The notes beneath the pieces are model-generated. The model saw only the letters and a list, made by a program, of their open reading frames with translations, did not search any database and was not told the origin of the DNA. From Acephala macrosclerotiorum (taxonomy: Eukaryota; Ascomycota; Leotiomycetes; Helotiales; Mollisiaceae): a DNA stretch of 64,000 nucleotides. Position numbers and translations under genes: made by a program. The stretch covers positions 1 to 64,000 of the forward strand of contig MU119330.1 in assembly GCA_014904845.1 (NCBI GenBank), written 5' to 3'. Shown piece after piece: positions 13,854 through 25,258 of this stretch (position 1 is its first letter; every line of letters begins with the position of its first letter).

Positions 13854-14519
13854 TCATTTTAAATAAGCTTTCGGAGAATAAATGATCGGCATATTGCTTA
13901 GTATTTTAGTAATATTGCCGAGCCTGTAGCCCCCAAACGAGAATTCAATAGTGGAGCTGCTAACGCCCTCTGTGCTCTCGATTACGATACGCTTAAGACC
14001 CCTGAAGCGTGTTCGCAGGATATTGCAAATGTTCGTGACGGTTTCAGCCGCTGTGGTATCCATCACATACTCTTTTTGAGTTCGATTCGTAGGGTTGTAG
14101 ATCGGTTCGGAGAATAGAAAAAGAACGAGTTTTTTGATTTTCAGAATGCAGAGATCTGGGACTCGTTGTGTGAACTGCTTCAACCCTTGCAAGTTGGCGT
14201 ATGTCGTAGAACCCCACCATCCGTTGCCCACAGAGAAGGTGTTCAGAGAGTAGAATATCACTCAGGCCTCCTGGTGAATCTGTTTGTTTACACGGAGGAT
14301 GTGGTGTCTGTTGGCTTTGTGATCGATGGTGAGCGCCGACGCTTTCTGGCGTATTGCCTTTCTGATAGGAGTAGTGATGTGTACCGGCTCGCTGCTGACC
14401 AGGAGGAGTTCGTAAATCATGTTTCTGATTTCTGCAGGGAGCTCGAGGAAGCGGAAGTGCGGTGGAACGTCCTCTGAGGCATTCGAAGGCGATTGCGTGG
14501 ATGGAGCGGTGGATGCCAT
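13854..14519 (-). pseudogene. 2EXR-domain protein, broken by one in-frame TGA
   Basis: The reading frame starts at ATG 14519 and encodes an LPAEIRNMIYELLL motif, the signature of the fungal 2EXR (F-box-like) family, followed by LRVNKQIHQEA. A TGA at 14262-14264 interrupts it. The same frame then continues without a gap into FYSLNTFSVGNGWWG and runs to the stop near 13854, so only one codon separates the two halves. The intact paralogue at 16564 reads EAKSVFYSLNTFVVGNGWWG across this point. A CGA-to-TGA change would explain the stop. Full length would be about 221 residues. The gene lies next to the RIP-mutated block, so the mutation may be spill-over. Molecular function of the family is unknown. 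Confidence 0.75.
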
Positions 14520-14832
14520 CGTGCGTGGGAGGTTGCGCTATCTCGGAAGATTCGAGTTATAGCTGAGGATAATCAAGCTATGGTGATGCCAGTCTCTTAT
14601 GTTTGATCGGTGCGGACGTGTAGAACGTGACAAGTAACCTTATCGGTTCTCGGTATGCGATGTGCTTGAAGATAGGCATGCTGGTCAGCTGTTTGCACCC
14701 TATCAACATTTATTGGCTGGGAAAGAATAGTTAGCTAGGAATCGGAACCATTCACCTTTACCAAAAATTGAGCGGGAATGTCATTTGAAGTTGATGATAT
14801 TCGTGTTTGTGTCACCTGACACTTCATTAGTG
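14520..14832. other. Intergenic spacer
   Basis: This spacer lies upstream of the first 2EXR relic and downstream of the second, both on the minus strand. It probably holds the promoter of the former. No further feature was seen. Confidence 0.5.
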
Positions 14833-15961
14833 CTATTCACTGCGTATAGACTTCCTAAGTAACATGAATTGCAGCACAATGCAAAGCTGTGAATCAGCGA
14901 TGGGCTCATTCAAGAACCCCAAGCCAAGGTCCTCTATCGTCTCATCGTATATTCCTGTTGGCGGTTTGTCGGGAAAAGAGAGCAAGGGCGACCGGCCATT
15001 ACCATTGATTGCATCGCTTTTCGGGGTAAGCCGTGTGGAAATTTTGAATCGATTGAAGAACTCTATCCACGCTTGACGCAGTATACCTTGCTTAAAGCTC
15101 ATTTCCACTGCCAGATTGCTTTCCTTGGCTTTCGGATGACGGTCCAGTTGCTTCCTTAACTTTCTTGCTGCTTCGGCAGCCGAGTCGCCGAAGAAGGTCC
15201 AATTCACAACATCTGGACTCTCATTTCTGTGCCTACTCCGAAGATTATGCCCTATCCAAGGAGCCAATCGGTGTTCAACCCTCGACGATGTTTGAAACTC
15301 GAGGTTCAACATCCGCATACCTTTGAAATCCCTCCTCGGGATCTCTCCAAACTTCTTGACCTCCTCAATACTAGCGTCCTCCACAAAGTAGGCTCGATGC
15401 CCGGGATCGGAGCTGGAAAATATGGGCATAAAAAAATGGTGAACTCGACCTTTTTGATCATGGTGATGTAGCGTATCGGGACGTGTTTAAGGAAGTTCTC
15501 GAGGGCTTTCATGTTAGGCCCTCAGGAAATTGACGAACCATACCATCTGTTGCCGAATCCGGGCATTATTTCCCGTACCTGAAGATTGGAGACTTAGTAA
15601 ACGCCTGTACTTTTATCATAACTCCATGGCAAGTAGGGCAAAACTACCAAATAGGTGACGATGTGCGAAATATGCGAACGAAGATTGAAAGACATCGTTC
15701 AGAGAAAGAACGCGGGGAACAAGGTTTCGAAGGCTAGAGGCTTACTTACATGATTTGGCTCGCCTCATCGTGTACGTTCTTATTGACTCGTAAAATGGCA
15801 AATTTATGAGTTGGTTCTCTCCTCCAATTAAAGTCCAGGGAAATAATAAAGCTTTTCTGGTGGAACAGAAGTTCGTAAATCATATCACGAATTTCTTGAG
15901 GAAGTGTCTCGAAGGATGAAAGCGTCAGTGAAGCGCTCGATGATGCGGCCGAAGCCTCCAT
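14833..15961 (-). pseudogene. 2EXR-domain paralogue, degraded
   Basis: The start at 15961 opens with a Ser/Ala-rich leader and LPQEIRDMIYELLF, the 2EXR signature, then ILRVNKNVHDEAS. A good 5' splice site (AT|GTAAGT) follows near 15750. Downstream the frame containing FGNRWYGSS leads to a TGA at 15522-15524, just before KALENFLKHVP, which aligns with ALKAFISRVP of the intact paralogue. A frame change then occurs at or near a run of seven T (15430-15436 on this strand) before the long 3' part, 15429-14833. The gene therefore has at least one stop and one frameshift. The phase of the intron also does not fit cleanly. It is best read as a decayed third member of the array. Confidence 0.65.
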
Positions 15962-16563
15962 CTTGTCTGATCGATGAGTTGCCGTAGAAATGATCGCGAT
16001 GAATGCAGAACTTCCAAGACTGGCGATTTCTGAGAAGGTGACGTGATCATGGAATGCTTCAAGTTGTCACTTCATCCTAACTTCGAAAGAAATTGCTTGA
16101 ATTTGGTCTTCTGATTTCCACGTTGTGGGCCTTACCAATACGATCGTAACCAGAGTCATAGGCCCGTGGTTATTAACGGTACCGTTCGATCGACGGTGTC
16201 AGCCTCTCCCGGAGCCAGAATAAATAGAATACATGACTTCAAGTCTGAATGAGAAATACAGACATGGAGGGCAAGTCAGGGGAGACTTCCAATGGCGGCT
16301 CCGGCTTTGAGGGAGATGCGGGAAGAAACCAAGTGAAGACCAGGATTGAGGAATTGATCTAGCAGGCAAGTTTGATAGGAGTTCAGCTGCAGTTCAGTTG
16401 ACCAATCATCCTTGAGGGCATCAGTTTTGTGGCAGGCTTCAGCCTACTGCTGCCTATCGGTACCGAGCGGAACTAACCGCCATAAGACTCATCGAACGAC
16501 CCATGAACATCCCCCATCAAAAACAACCCAAACTCATCAAACAGGTAAACAGGGAAGCTTGCG
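15962..16563. other. Divergent intergenic region
   Basis: This region separates the minus-strand 2EXR relic from the plus-strand 2EXR gene and should hold both promoters. A CT-rich stretch precedes the ATG at 16564. No repeat or RNA gene was recognised. Confidence 0.5.
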
Positions 16564-17379
16564 ATGGCTCAGAAACTGACGGAATTTCGATACTTTCTCT
16601 CTCTTCCACCCGAGACTCGCAATCATATCTACGAGCTTGTCCTTGTGAACGACCATCCAATTTCAATAGCGTCAGTCCGCAACAAGCGAAAGAAGAATGA
16701 CCCAAGTCGTTTGTCCCCATTCGGACGATTATTGAGGGTCAACAAGCAAATCAACGGTGAAGCAAAATCAGTGTTTTACTCCCTCAACACATTCGTTGTT
16801 GGAAATGGCTGGTGGGGTTCTAGGAGGGAAGAGAATCTCCAAGTGAGACGGTCCGAGCATTCTCTGATACCCCCGTGCTGATATGCTCAGGCCTTGAAAG
16901 CATTCATCTCTCGTGTGCCTAAAGATTGTATTGCTCGTATCAAACATGTCCATATCGTTTTTTCCCTTCACGTGGACTTGCGATGGACTACTACTGCCGT
17001 GCCCGTGTCATGGGAGGCAGGTAAGGACTATACAGCTGAGCTCAACAACGTTGGCCGAGCGATTCTGAAGCATTTTATGGGTATCGAGTGTGTGACGGTG
17101 AGGGCAGAGGCGATAAATCGGTACGGCGGGTCTACATTGCCTAGGTTCCCTAATGATCGACTTGGCATCATGACTGGCGATGTTGATGGCGTTGCGAAAG
17201 CAATCCGTAAAGTATTGGATGGACTTGCTTTGAAGGGACTCAAGGAGGTCCGCTGGATGCAACAGGGGAGACTGAAGCTCGATGAATTCGCTGAAAAGGT
17301 GAAGCATGAGAAATTGGAAGAGACGGTGAAAATGAAGTTTGTAAAATGGGATGTATCGAGACCGCAAGGGGAGTCTTGA
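16564..17379 (+). CDS. 2EXR-domain protein, intact, two exons
   Basis: Exon 1 (16564-16842) and exon 2 (16891-17379) join in phase to give 255 residues. The intron begins GTGAGA, has a CTGAT branch-like site and ends CTCAG. The N-terminus carries FLSLPPETRNHIYELVL, then LLRVNKQINGEAKSVFYSLNTFVVGNGWW, the conserved core of the 2EXR family. The remainder (ALKAFISRVPKDCIARIKHVHI and a Lys-rich C-terminus) matches its neighbours. Family members are common and often clustered in Pezizomycotina; their biochemical role is not established, though the motif resembles an F-box. No signal peptide or membrane segment is seen. It is one of two intact members of the local array. Confidence 0.85.
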
Positions 17380-17470
17380 AGTACAATATTCGTTCCGCCT
17401 TTGACGGTCCCAGAGTTCATATCAACGAGACTTGATTCTTGCAATAATCTCAATGCTTTCGCAGACACAT

Positions 17471-18352
17471 CTATACCAAGGTATCGGAATCCCTCTGGTT
17501 ACGCCAAGCGATATGGATCTCTCTCTGCACCCTGTCTCCATCTCGAAGCCGACCAAACACTCCCTTAATATACCGAAGATGTTGAAATTCGATTGTTTTG
17601 CCTGTCTTTTCCCTTTCTGCCAGGATCCGTTCAAGAACTTGTTCGACGTACACGCATTCATCCTCCCATACGCAGACTCTCTGGAGCTTCGGGAGCCTCA
17701 TGAAGGATGTGATTGCATTTGACAGAACGGTGATCGTGGGTGCTGGGGGAAGGATCCGACCAGACCATATCTGCACTTCGCTGGATACCCAGTCGACCAT
17801 TATCTTTTTCAGACCAGTAAAGTGCTTTGGGATGCGTCGCGAGATCTGCCGTATTTCCAACGCTTCGGCAGGACTTCCCAAGAAGTATTTCTCGCCAGAA
17901 TTGAATGGTGTCTCCTCGGAGTCTAAGAAATCGAGAGAAGGTGGTACTGGAAGAGGGGGCGTTGTATTAGGACCGTTGTTATTGCGAGCTCTTGGCTGTT
18001 CTTTTATGCGCAGATAGACGTGGAGATGGATATGAGAAATGGATGCAATCAAAGCTGCTGGTATGTAGGTAACGAAAGCTTTGAGTCCTGAAAGGCTAGC
18101 CTCGTCTGCGCCAGTCCCATTCCCCACCACGAAGGTGTTGCACTCGAAGAAGATGCGGATAGCTTCGTTATGAATGGCTTTGCTGACGTACAGGATGCTC
18201 CCTCTGGCATCCGAGAGGAGGAGTTCCTTGAAAGTTCTGCGTCGCGGAGTCGAAATCGGTATTGGTTCTTTGCGGACGAGGAGAAGTCGATAAATTTCGC
18301 CCCGTATCTCTGGAGGTACAGCCATCAGCACCCCACCAGGTTTTTGTTCCAT
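17471..18352 (-). CDS. 2EXR-domain protein, intact, single exon
   Basis: An uninterrupted frame of 293 residues starts at 18352. Residues 10-26 read MAVPPEIRGEIYRLLLV, the 2EXR signature, and ILYVSKAIHNEAIRIFFECNTFVVGNG follows. It faces the gene at 16564-17379 tail to tail, with 91 bases between their stops. It is somewhat longer than the neighbour and has diverged considerably, so the array is not a recent duplication. Function unknown. Confidence 0.85.
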   Translation of the reverse strand: MEQKPGGVLMAVPPEIRGEIYRLLLVRKEPIPISTPRRRTFKELLLSDARGSILYVSKAIHNEAIRIFFECNTFVVGNGTGADEASLSGLKAFVTYIPAALIASISHIHLHVYLRIKEQPRARNNNGPNTTPPLPVPPSLDFLDSEETPFNSGEKYFLGSPAEALEIRQISRRIPKHFTGLKKIMVDWVSSEVQIWSGRILPPAPTITVLSNAITSFMRLPKLQRVCVWEDECVYVEQVLERILAEREKTGKTIEFQHLRYIKGVFGRLRDGDRVQREIHIAWRNQRDSDTLV

Positions 18353-18738
18353 TGCTGTAGATTCTAGTACTTTTCGATATGTAAGGGAAGTGAGGGCGAT
18401 ACAATTTGCAAGGAAAAATCAAACATAAATATTGAAAAGCGATCGCGAGCAGCTGGATGCCTGACGAGGCGGAGCTCATGCAGGTGAGTCAAGGTTGCAC
18501 AGAGCTGAACCTCGGTCGCTCGACCCGGAATGTCGAGACATAATGAACCTTGTCAATCGGACCGATGCAGTGCTTTTGCTAATGAATTGAGTCGTCAAAG
18601 AATAAGTCGAATGTCGCCTTTGTTGATGATGAGGGCTGAACACGATATCGAAAGAAGCAAATAAAGAAAAGGCGCTGAGACCAACAGTAGTCAGCATATT
18701 TTGCTCGTTGTGACGCCGTCCATAACAGTTGCCTTCAA
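18353..18738. other. Intergenic spacer
   Basis: This is the upstream region of the 2EXR gene at 17471-18352 and the 3' side of the small broken gene. No clear element was seen. Confidence 0.45.
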
Positions 18739-19121
18739 CTATCCAAGCACTCTGGCCACGCCCTCAATTATATTACTGGGCTTGGAGTTGAAGATCATCT
18801 TCAATGACCTGACCTCTTCAATTGCCAAATTTACGGCATTCTCAAACATCGCCGCCAAATCTTCTGTGAACCTCACACCTCCACCAATAGCGACCCCGTT
18901 CCAATTCTTACTCCTCAGCTTCGCTCTCAAATCTTCCATGTGTGAGGGGATATTGGGGTTGGTCTCAAAAATTTCGAGGTTCTAAGGAGATGACGCTGCC
19001 TTCGACATTTCGGCATCGAGCACCGCCTGAATTTGGGCGGCGCTGACTAGGTACCTTTCTCGTCGACATATCTGACGATACCGAGGACAAGAACATTCTT
19101 TCGAGAAGAAGATGTAGCCAT
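18739..19121 (-). pseudogene. Small conserved-looking fungal protein, broken
   Basis: An ATG at 19121 opens MATSSSRKNVLVLGIVRYVDEKG and then meets a TAG. In a second frame directly after it come AAQIQAVLDAEMSKAASS, another TAG, LEIFETNPNIPSHMEDLRAK, GVAIGGGVRFTEDLAAMFENA and FNSKPSNIIEGVARVLG. Read together these segments look like one protein of about 120 residues with one frameshift and at least two stops. The hydrophobic start and the GVAIGGGVRFTEDL stretch recall a small uncharacterised fungal family, but the name could not be recalled and no function is claimed. It is divergent to the IKS1 gene. Confidence 0.5.
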
Positions 19122-19579
19122 GATTGAATTAAGCGGCTAGGAGATAGATGGCTAAGACCGTCGGGACTGTTGTGTTTGTTAGAGCACAGTTGGGGAAATA
19201 AAGTAGATAGACGGCTTAGGCGAACTCGGAACTTGAAACCATTCTTAGTCAGCAATTTAGGTGCGGAAATATCCCCGAGTTTGTGGGGAAGAGGTGTTCG
19301 CAGAGCGAATCACCAAAACAAACACCACAACAACCAACGCAGGGCATTGTCGAATTACATCGCCGTACATTTCCAACACGCCAACGTCCAAACTTCAGTT
19401 GAAGGTGATGTAGAATCAACGAGTACACAATGCTTTAATCCTATCTTGACGCTCTCGAACGTCATTCACTCGAGATGTCTCTTGTTCCCTACAGCTCGCG
19501 CGAGCGAGAATCCGAGATTGTGCTGTGAGTCTCAGTCTTCGTTACTGCATCGAAACTACGACGTCTCAAGTTGTTAATC
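19122..19579. other. Divergent intergenic region
   Basis: This is the upstream region of the IKS1-like kinase gene and of the small broken gene on the other strand. Short CAAC-rich stretches occur near 19315-19345. No specific site was identified. Confidence 0.45.
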
Positions 19580-21766
19580 ATGGAGTCAAATACTGACATA
19601 ATACCTGCTAGTCGTCACAACGATGCTATTGTGCTACGTGACCCTCAAACGCAACAGCTCATTCTCCGTGGCGCATCCCCCACCTACTCAGAATGTCCGA
19701 CCTGCCATCGACCACTTCGACCTTCCTCCCCCGATCGACAGCCCTCACCCCATCGCTCTGCGGCATTCATCAGCCCTGAGTATTTTCGTATGCTGCAAGG
19801 TGCCCATGACAGCGGACAAGAACCTGGTCCTCCCTCCAGTCCAATCCGAAGACTTGTACAACCTGCCTTTCCCTCCTTACCTCGCGAGAGACATACGGAA
19901 GAATCAGTGGGAGATGCGGAATTTGTGACGAGCACGCCAGCGCCGCAGACAGGACATAGTATTAAGAAGGAAGCTTTCAGTCCGAATTACTTCAAGCGAT
20001 TCTTCATTGAGGAAAAAGAGCTTGGTAGAGGCGGAAAGGGAGTGGTTCTCTTGGTCAGACATGAACTGGACAGTGTCTCTCTGGGTATAGAACATTATGA
20101 TCATGAAAATGTCCGTTGCTGACAAGGATAGGCCAATTCGCCTGCAAGAGAGTACCTGTTGGAGACGATCATGCGTGGTTGGAGAAGGGTACGTCCCAAG
20201 TTCTGTTTTAATTGCTCCATAGCTGACGAAATAGTCCTCATTGAGGTACAGCTTCTGCAAGGTCTTTCGCACCCGAATCTGGTCTCATACCGACATGTTT
20301 GGCTCGAGGATGTACAGCTCAGCCGATTCGGTCCCACAGTTCCATGCGCATACATCCTACAACAATATTGCAATTCTGGAGATCTGCTACATTACATAAA
20401 TGGACCTTCTCCCGTTGCGAAGAGTACGAAGGAGCAATTAAAGGAGCAAATGCGAAGAAGATCAAGAGGACAATCGGATCGACCGGATGTCAGATCAGGG
20501 CAGCGGAAGTTGGCCTTCGAAGAGATCTATTCGTTCTTCAAGGACATCACGTCTGGACTGGCGCATCTTCACAATAACGAATACATACACCGAGATTTGA
20601 AGCCAAGCAATTGTCTGCTGCATAAGGATGGAAATGAGTTCCGCTGCTTGATCAGCGACTTTGGAGAAGTCCAGGCAGAGAATGTGGTTCGCAAATCTAC
20701 GGGATCAACAGGCACAATATCTTACTGTGCTCCTGAAGTGCTGAAACAAGATGAGTTTGGACGATATGGAAACTTCACAACCAAGTCGGACATTTTCAGT
20801 TTGGGAATGATCCTGTACTTCATGTGCTTTGGCAGACTTCCCTACCCAAGTGCGGACAGCATCCAAGAGGAATTCGAGGATATAGACTTGCTTCGAGCAG
20901 AAATCAGCTCATGGTCAGGCTTCCAGGACGAGCGAAGAGAGCGCCCAGAGCTACCCAACCAACTCTACGACTTCTTGAAACGCTTACTAGCTCTGGACCC
21001 TGCAGAAAGACCCAGCGCGGATGAGATTCTCACCGCAATCCGCACTGAAAAAGGTCTCGAAGCACCATCTAGGACTCGACACGCAAGCAACGCAGGACTT
21101 GGTGGCCGCATAATCCAGTCCTTCGATTCCCCCGTGCCACCAAGTACACCTGTAAACGGTAAAAACATATGGCAACAGATTTCCTTTCCAATGCTAATCG
21201 ACGCAGAACCCAACAAACGCCGAGTCCGTTCTGGCGCTTATATTGAAGATGCGTCTGCGTCCGAACCCTCGCCTACGCCTTCTCCTAGGTCGCAGCAGGT
21301 TGTGGAGTCGAAGTCACATTCTAGGTCGAGGAGTCAACCAAGTCGTAATAGACAAGAACCTCTTTCTATCAAGCCTGGAATCACGACCCCATTGCTGATG
21401 CCCCCGCCTTCAACTCCGATGTCGACGTTCAAGCATAGGATATCACTCTATCAACATTACCTCGGGAATTGGGTCTTGAGGAATCAGCAATCTCTCCATC
21501 TGATTTTAAAATTAGCAATTTTCCTGATCAAGATGCTGAGTATTACGAAACCGTGTTCTCCTGTCGCGACGAGGGAGGTGGTTTGGTGGCCGTTGATGGG
21601 GTTGGCGGCTTTTGAGTTGGCGGGCGGGAATAGGGTTGGTTGGAGAGGGACGACGGCTTTGTTCACCTCTCACTTTGTCATTCTCGGGTTTGTTTATCGG
21701 TTGGGAGGAGGACTGTGTGTGAGGGGAGCTGGGTTTGGGGAGCACTGGAGATTTGTTGAGGATTGA
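19580..21766 (+). CDS. iks1: IKS1-like serine/threonine protein kinase
   Basis: Three exons (19580-20084, 20132-20188, 20235-21766) join in phase to give 697 residues. The N-terminus has a CPTCHRP motif near residue 39, then FSPNYFKRFF and the glycine loop GRGGKGVV near residue 150. The catalytic Lys is in ACKRV. The catalytic loop HRDLKPSN is near residue 305. DFGE replaces the DFG metal-binding motif's usual next residue near 329, and APE follows. A Ser/Pro-rich linker leads to hydrophobic segments after about residue 610, suggesting a membrane-anchored tail. The CxxC motif, the FSPNYF stretch and the tail match IKS1, a kinase conserved in fungi whose yeast copy is named for ira1 suppression. 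ATG 19580 is chosen because it opens the conserved frame. No defects seen. Confidence 0.9.
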
Positions 21767-23363
21767 GGTTCTTTTCTTGCTGCATAGGGAAGGGGGCATT
21801 GGCATGGTGGGAGGTCTGGAATTTACGAGTACATTAATGGGTGGTAGGAAAAGGGGAGGTATTCTGCTTTGGTTTTGCTCGGCGTTCAGCATTTGGCTCG
21901 TTGGGAGGCAAGCGGGTATGGTCGGTTCGCGTTCTTCTGGTTTGTTGTTTGTAAATATCTAGGGCACTTCGGCTGCATGATTTGGGAGCTCAAAAGATCA
22001 TGAAGGCTCATGACTATGGATTAGGATGAATGAATGAATTGCATTCCACTTCAAACAAATCAATTCCTTCAGAGTATGTGGCTTGTCCTCCTATCGCCTA
22101 AGTATCCTAATGATACATTCAAGTTCCACGACAGTAATTTGGGGAACCGGTATAGAATAGGACGCAACACCTCGCTTCGTAGGGAGATACAGCTAAAGGA
22201 GGACAGAGAATATGCAAGATCATGTAGAGCCCTGGATGCACGTTACTGATCGATAGTTCCGGCGACACGTACACGGGTTCTGGTCACGGCATGGAAGTGA
22301 TGATGCCAAGTTCTTGGAAGGCTTGGATATGAAGAACTCGAGATGGGATATTTCCGTGATGATATCTCAGCTCAAGTAGAGATGGATGCTCGGGCCGAGT
22401 GATGTTTCCCCTTATTATTGTTATGCCAAACGCATCGATTCCAAAGTCCACCAACTTCAAGTTCCTTCCATCTCTTGCAACTTGCATCACTTCGCTCGTC
22501 TCTTGAACCGGCACATCCACCGCCCAACCACAAATAACCTTACAAATCGGCGACCTCAACTTCGACTCAACCCTCAATCCAAAAACCAAGCCGAGCTTAT
22601 TCACGTCTTCACGTCTTCACGGGATCACCGATGTGCCCCCGCAATCTCAGCCCCCAATCAGGCAAAAGATCCCGATTTCACCTTTTCTTCACGTCCCAAA
22701 TCTCGCCGATTGAATATTTTACTCGTCGTCGAGATAAGAAAACAGCCTCGTCAACAAGGCTACAGTCTAGAAGCATCATGCATTCCATGCGCCATGCCAA
22801 GAGAAGAAGGTGCAAGGATTCCCTCTACTGTAAGCGTTTCGCAGGGGGGCTCTTATCTCTGTGGCGCTCTCGGGGTTGAGGCTGCGGGCCGCTACAGTAC
22901 TGTAGACGTGACGAGCAAGGGATTTGCCGTTGAGCAGGGGAGAAGGTCAACGACAGTTTTTCTGGGCAAGAGTGAAGATAGTGGCGAGATGGTCGATATC
23001 GTGAGAAACATCGTCGTCGGATGAGGGACACGGGAGATAGTACTTCCAAGAGAGATTCGTGACGCGAGATCCAGTGCTCGATGCCGTACGAGTCAAGATG
23101 CAGCATGCCGTCACCCAGAAGTTTTTCTGGGAGATGGATACGCTGCAGCTTTCCGCCGCTCAGGGACGGAGATCCATTCTCAATCTCGGCGCTGGGTCCA
23201 CAGGACCAAGTACAGTACGTCCATCGATGTTGTCATTCCAGCGTGTCAATTATTTTCCTCGCGCTAAATTTCCCAATCTCTGGAATTGCATCGACATCCC
23301 GGAGCGGCCACGACGCAAACCACAGAGCCGGATGAACGTTCCAAAGAACGATACTGCACCTTT

Positions 23364-23408
23364 CCTGTCCTGTCCTGTCCTGTCCTGTCCTGTCCTGTCC
23401 TGTCCTGT
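23364..23408 (+). repeat. Microsatellite, nine copies of CCTGT
   Basis: Nine perfect tandem copies of CCTGT occupy 45 bases. They lie about 400 bases upstream of the NUP coding start. Confidence 0.95.
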
Positions 23409-23503
23409 GGTTCTCGGCGAACACCGCATACAGGTCGTGCCTGCCTGCACTTTGCTCCAGTGGACCCAATGGCAGCGATTGACTTCTTTCCCCCCCATCT
23501 GGG

Positions 23504-23528
23504 ACCTGACCTGACCTGACCTGACCTG
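23504..23528 (+). repeat. Microsatellite, five copies of ACCTG
   Basis: Five perfect tandem copies of ACCTG lie 95 bases after the CCTGT array. The two units differ at one base when aligned (CCTGT, CCTGA). Confidence 0.95.
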
Positions 23529-23804
23529 CCCTACTGCACGCCAATCTCTGGCCAAGCGTCGTAGCTGGTAAAGGTAGTCACGATCCCCGCTCTTTCCAAT
23601 TAGATTCACTGCGTAGCGGGGGAGCTTTATCTAGAGCTTCGAGCAACTTTTTCTTGTTTACTTCTCTCCATCTTGCACTCTTTCTTCAAGGTCGACGTCT
23701 TCACCTTGCCATTCCTTGCTTGAGCCCCCTGTCTATCAGGAACACATTCCACTCATACTTCTGAGCTCTCCCACTTTTGCTTGTGAGCATTTCGACGCGT
23801 CAAG

Positions 23805-25258
23805 ATGCGTTTCTCGAAGATTGCCAGTCTCCTGGTTGGAGCTGGTGTTGCGGCTGCAACGCCGATTTTGGAGCGAAAGGATGAGAACACTGTCGTCTCG
23901 AGGGATCTCACTGTTGTTTATAAGGACTGCATGCGTATGACACCTAAGGTGTTCATCATCTCTATGGTATAGGCTCCTCGGATCTTTTCTTCTTCAGTCA
24001 TTTAGTCTTTCCTGTGATTCACCCGTCAAATTTAATTCTAGTCATCTTGCCCTTCTGTCTTTCCAGTCATCCATTCTCTCGAGATATCGCTAACAGTCAT
24101 CAGTTCTCCCCAGAGGCAGACATCTGGTACGCCAACGCCAATACGACTGGCTCAATTGGTGATCTTCTGGCCATCAACGTCACGGTCCCGGGTTTCTCTC
24201 CTCTCTTCCCACAAGCACACTGTTTGGCGGATGGCTCGGTCTGTCAACTCACCACTGGCGAGTCTGAGATCAATGCTGCCACTACCATCTCAGCACTTAT
24301 GGCAACACCACTTTTCGATCTGACCAAGACATATTTCCTCATTGCAGGCATTGCTGGAATCAACCCCAAATATGGCACCTTGGCCGATGTTGCTTTCTCC
24401 AAGTATGCCGTGCAAGTTGCTCTGCAGTACGAGTTCGACGCCAGAGAGATTCCATCCAACTACACCACGGGATACATTCCTCAAGGCGCATTTGCTCCCG
24501 ACCAGTACCCGACCTCCATCTATGGTACCGAGGTCTTTGAGGTCAGTGAGACTCTTCGCGACATGGCCGTCGAGTTCGCTAGCTCCGCTAAGCTCAACGA
24601 CTCGACTGATGCCGTCGCTTACCGTGCCCACTACATGGACGAAGGTGTCACCATCTACAAGGCCGCCGCCAAGAAGCCTGGAATCATCACCTGCGACGTC
24701 GCTACCTCTGACGTCTACTTCTCCGGCAAACTCCTCGGCGAGGCTTTTGAGAACACCACCAAGCTCTTTACTAACGGCTCAGGTGTCTACTGCATGACCG
24801 CCCAGGAAGACAACGCAACTCTCGAAGCTATGGTCCGCGCCGCTATCCGCAAGGTCGTTGACTTCTCCCGCATCATCATCATGAGAACTGCATCTGACTT
24901 CGACCGTCCTTATCCTGGAGAGTCTGTCGAGGACAACCTATTCTACGCGTCTCAAGGCGGTTTCGAACCCGCCATCGCCAACATCTACCTTGCTGGCACA
25001 CCAGTCGTCAAGGGCATCTTGGACGGCTGGACCAAGACATTCGAGAAGGGTGTCGAGCCCAAGAACTACATTGGCGACATCTTCGGTACTCTTGGCGGAA
25101 CTCCAGACTTTGGTCCAGGTGCTCAATTTGGTCCTAGCGGACTCGTGACCCGAGATTCTCAAGAAGAGATCAAGGATCGCAGAGCACTTTACAGACGTTC
25201 TGCCATGAAGGGCAAGCTTGGTGCTGAGGTTGCGAGACGTGCGAATGGTAACGCTTGA
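23805..25258 (+). CDS. Purine nucleoside permease (NUP) family protein, secreted
   Basis: Exons 23805-23966 and 24104-25258 join in phase, giving 438 residues. The 137-base intron starts GTATAG and ends CATCAG. Residues 1-20 form a signal peptide (MRFSKIASLLVGAGVAAATP). Conserved NUP landmarks follow: TPKVFIISM joined to FSPEADIWY, FLIAGIAGINPKYGTLADVAF, YGTEVFEVSE, and LFYASQGGFEPAIANIYLAG. The family is named after a Candida albicans purine nucleoside permease but resembles nucleoside phosphorylase folds, so an extracellular or vacuolar nucleoside-binding or cleaving role is equally possible. The start is fixed by the signal peptide and the intron phase. Several N-glycosylation sequons (NTT, NVT, NYT, NDS, NGS) fit secretion. 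No defect seen. Confidence 0.9.

Larger units (their letters stand above)
21767..23804. other. Long intergenic region with two pentamer microsatellites
   Basis: About 2 kb between the kinase and the NUP gene. Several ORFs occur here, but they overlap on both strands, lack family motifs and run through simple repeats, so none is accepted. The stretch from 23600 is T/C-rich and runs up to the NUP start, as expected for a fungal promoter and 5' leader. Confidence 0.5.

Noticed and set aside
22386..23024. 212-codon ORF on the + strand
   Set aside because: Arg/Pro/Ser-rich without motif, overlapped by equally long frames on both strands; it looks like non-coding sequence of the NUP upstream region.
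23059..23609. ORFs of 77-151 codons on both strands around the pentamer arrays
   Set aside because: Their length is created by microsatellites whose unit contains no stop in any frame.
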